Source: Streptomyces sp. NA04227
GTDB taxonomy: Bacteria; Actinomycetota; Actinomycetes; Streptomycetales; Streptomycetaceae
Length of the DNA stretch: 64,000 nt
NCBI RefSeq assembly: GCF_013364195.1
Contig: NZ_CP054918.1
Coordinates: 1,477,001 to 1,541,000, forward strand
Direction of reading: 5' to 3'
Under the pieces are notes generated by a model. The model did no database searches, was not told the origin of the DNA, and was given only the letters and a program-made list of their open reading frames with translations. Positions 62,705-64,000 of this stretch are shown here, piece after piece. Position 1 is the stretch's first letter, and every line of letters begins with the position of its first letter. Position numbers and translations under genes: made by a program.

Positions 62705-64000
62705 ACCAGAACTATACAGGTGGCCGGCGGCATCGAGAGCGGGGGCGGACCAAACATCTTTGTCGTGATATTTGGCCCGGGAATTACGGCCCATTCCGGC
62801 TTACTTGCCGGCTTCAAAAAAGACGACGGCACTTTGAATCTCACAAATATAGTACCTGCAGGAGTGACCTTATAGTCTTCCGGATCTCCGGTCCGAACAA
62901 CGAAAGTCCTACCACCGGCTCCCTCTTGAACGCGAGCAGAATTTTTCATTTTCGCGAACTCATCATCGTCCATCCAGCGCCCGACCTCAGTGAGATCGTC
63001 ACCGTCGTCCTTCTTCGGCCGCCCGGCCTTTATCGACAGCCCATTGGATCTGAAGCTTCCCAAGCCGATGCCTGAAACTGTTGATGATCCAGCGAAGCGC
63101 TTAAAGAACTCCTTTTCCCAAGGACAACCGACTTCATCGCAGGCGGTTGTGAGCTCGCGCCGGATATCGGTATCGACATACGCAGCGTCACCGTGGTCGG
63201 CGAAGTGATCGAAACCGTAGTGACTTAGACCCTTCAAGTTAGAGTAGAACTTATTGATGAGCTTGCGGGCGTCGTAGCCCGTGTCTGGCACTGACAGGCC
63301 GGGGAAGAAGGAAATACGCCCGTCGTTGTCGTAGTCCCTGCCGGCGCTTCCCTCGGCCTGCCACGTAGAGACCGGGTTCCTGCACGACTCCCAGGAACAG
63401 CCCATGCGTTCGCGCTCGGGATGATAGGTCGAATCGCTGTCCGGCACACCATTCGTGCACCCCTGCATGACCCCGGACATGCAGTCCGCGTTACCGAGGC
63501 CGCCCGGGTCGGTATATGTGAGCGGGTTGTTGTGGCTGTAGCTGTAGCCGTTCAGCGTCTGCGGTTTGCCGGTTTCCAGGAGCGGGTCGACGCTGACGAA
63601 CTGCCCCAGGGAGCTGTCGTACTCCCGTGCCCCGAGATGCGTCAGGCCGGTGCTCGGGCCATCGTTCGTGCCGCCGACGAAGCCCCTTGTACCCGGCCAG
63701 TTGGTGGGCGTGGTCACACGGATGCCGCCGAAGGGGAGGGTCCTTCGCTGGGTCAGTTTCTGCGTGGCCGCGTCGACGGCGAGTTGGGCGGTGCCGTGGT
63801 GGTCGGCCAGGGTGATCGACACCGTGCCGTCGTCCTTGGCCACCGCCTGGTGGCCGCCGCCGAGGTCGATGTAGCGAGTCGCGCGCGGTGTGGTCGAGCC
63901 CTTGGGGAGGACGACTTCGGTGTGTCCGAGGTAGAGCGTGGTCTCCGTGGGGGTGCGGCCGATGAGGCGGTTGCCGTCGGCGTCGTAGAGGTATTCGGTG
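62692..64000 (-). CDS. RHS-repeat polymorphic toxin, C-terminal part, cut by the window edge
   Basis: At least 436 residues are present. The gene continues beyond 64000. From the edge the frame reads YLYDADGNRLIG and ETTLYLGHTEV (RHS repeats), then the core-associated region ending with the DPLLETGKPQTLNGYSY and NPLTYTDPGG motif, where RHS cages normally self-cleave. The C-terminal 270 residues are the toxin. Its last 110 residues have GRWMDDDEFAKMKNSARVQE and GGRTFVVR, then GTIFVRFKVPSSFLKP. This resembles ADP-ribosyltransferase toxins of the EF-Tu-modifying (TreTu-like) kind. G+C falls from about 75% (45 of 60 at 63841-63900) in the RHS part to about 43% (26 of 60 at 62821-62880) in the toxin tip. 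It overlaps the immunity-type gene by 13 nt. Confidence 0.82.
   Translation of the reverse strand, partial: TEYLYDADGNRLIGRTPTETTLYLGHTEVVLPKGSTTPRATRYIDLGGGHQAVAKDDGTVSITLADHHGTAQLAVDAATQKLTQRRTLPFGGIRVTTPTNWPGTRGFVGGTNDGPSTGLTHLGAREYDSSLGQFVSVDPLLETGKPQTLNGYSYSHNNPLTYTDPGGLGNADCMSGVMQGCTNGVPDSDSTYHPERERMGCSWESCRNPVSTWQAEGSAGRDYDNDGRISFFPGLSVPDTGYDARKLINKFYSNLKGLSHYGFDHFADHGDAAYVDTDIRRELTTACDEVGCPWEKEFFKRFAGSSTVSGIGLGSFRSNGLSIKAGRPKKDDGDDLTEVGRWMDDDEFAKMKNSARVQEGAGGRTFVVRTGDPEDYKVTPAGTIFVRFKVPSSFLKPASKPEWAVIPGPNITTKMFGPPPLSMPPATCIVLVCRK

Noticed and set aside
1..64000. tRNA or rRNA genes
   Set aside because: No cloverleaf-like sequence or rRNA segment was seen by eye. A covariance scan could still find one I missed.

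Overview
The base composition (about 70-75% G+C), the frequent GTG starts and the gene order point to the chromosome of a Streptomyces. A glucokinase, long-chain acyl-CoA ligase, paired NlpC/P60 hydrolases, solitary trpD, qcrCAB/cta respiratory genes, PfkB kinase, erpA-like gene, nadA and pspA follow one another as in the conserved core of that genus. I inferred the genus from this order and from the protein families, not from a database search.

Layout. 1-9.4 kb holds housekeeping genes: the glucokinase 5' end, an ArsA-like ATPase, a HIT protein, an SRPBCC protein, a metallophosphoesterase, an acyl-CoA ligase and two glycosyltransferases. 9.4-18.5 kb is rich in envelope functions: a lipoprotein metallopeptidase, two NlpC/P60 hydrolases, an NYN-domain protein, a rhomboid protease and an Lrp-type sensor domain. 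It ends with a class V aminotransferase preceded by a SAM-IV riboswitch and a six-codon leader ORF. 18.6-29.4 kb is the aerobic respiratory block: trpD, then ctaE-qcrC-qcrA-qcrB (cytochrome bc1) and ctaC-ctaD-ctaF (aa3 oxidase), with a receiver-like protein and an L,D-transpeptidase lipoprotein between the two transcription units. 29.7-36.5 kb has a cysteine desulfurase-TusA fusion, a PfkB kinase, a membrane-anchored secreted protein, an A-type Fe-S carrier and quinolinate synthase (itself a 4Fe-4S enzyme).

36.6-53.4 kb is the accessory highlight. It is an insecticidal-type Tc toxin complex on the minus strand, consisting of a 2,901-residue TcA-like pore/translocator and a 2,379-residue single-chain TcB-TcC cocoon. 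The cocoon ends in a roughly 280-residue variable C-terminal effector with a nuclease-like motif arrangement. A DUF6879-type gene lies directly upstream. The TcBC protein should form a closed RHS shell holding the cleaved effector, and the TcA pentamer should inject it. No holin, lysin, phage structural, integrase or transposase gene is visible in the island.

53.5-62.2 kb returns to core-like genes: an RND transporter with a two-component system, PspA with its PspAA partner, a DUF3043 membrane protein and a methyltransferase. At the right edge a second, unrelated RHS polymorphic toxin enters the window. Its low-G+C C-terminal toxin resembles ADP-ribosyltransferases and overlaps a small immunity-type gene. 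The window therefore contains two RHS-cage weapons: one probably aimed at eukaryotic cells (Tc) and one probably aimed at bacteria (RHS toxin-immunity pair).

Regulatory structures seen directly include the SAM-IV riboswitch, a 10-bp-periodic repeat array upstream of the second NlpC/P60 gene, three 11-bp inverted repeats in the nadA promoter, several perfect terminator hairpins and a tight G-quadruplex motif.
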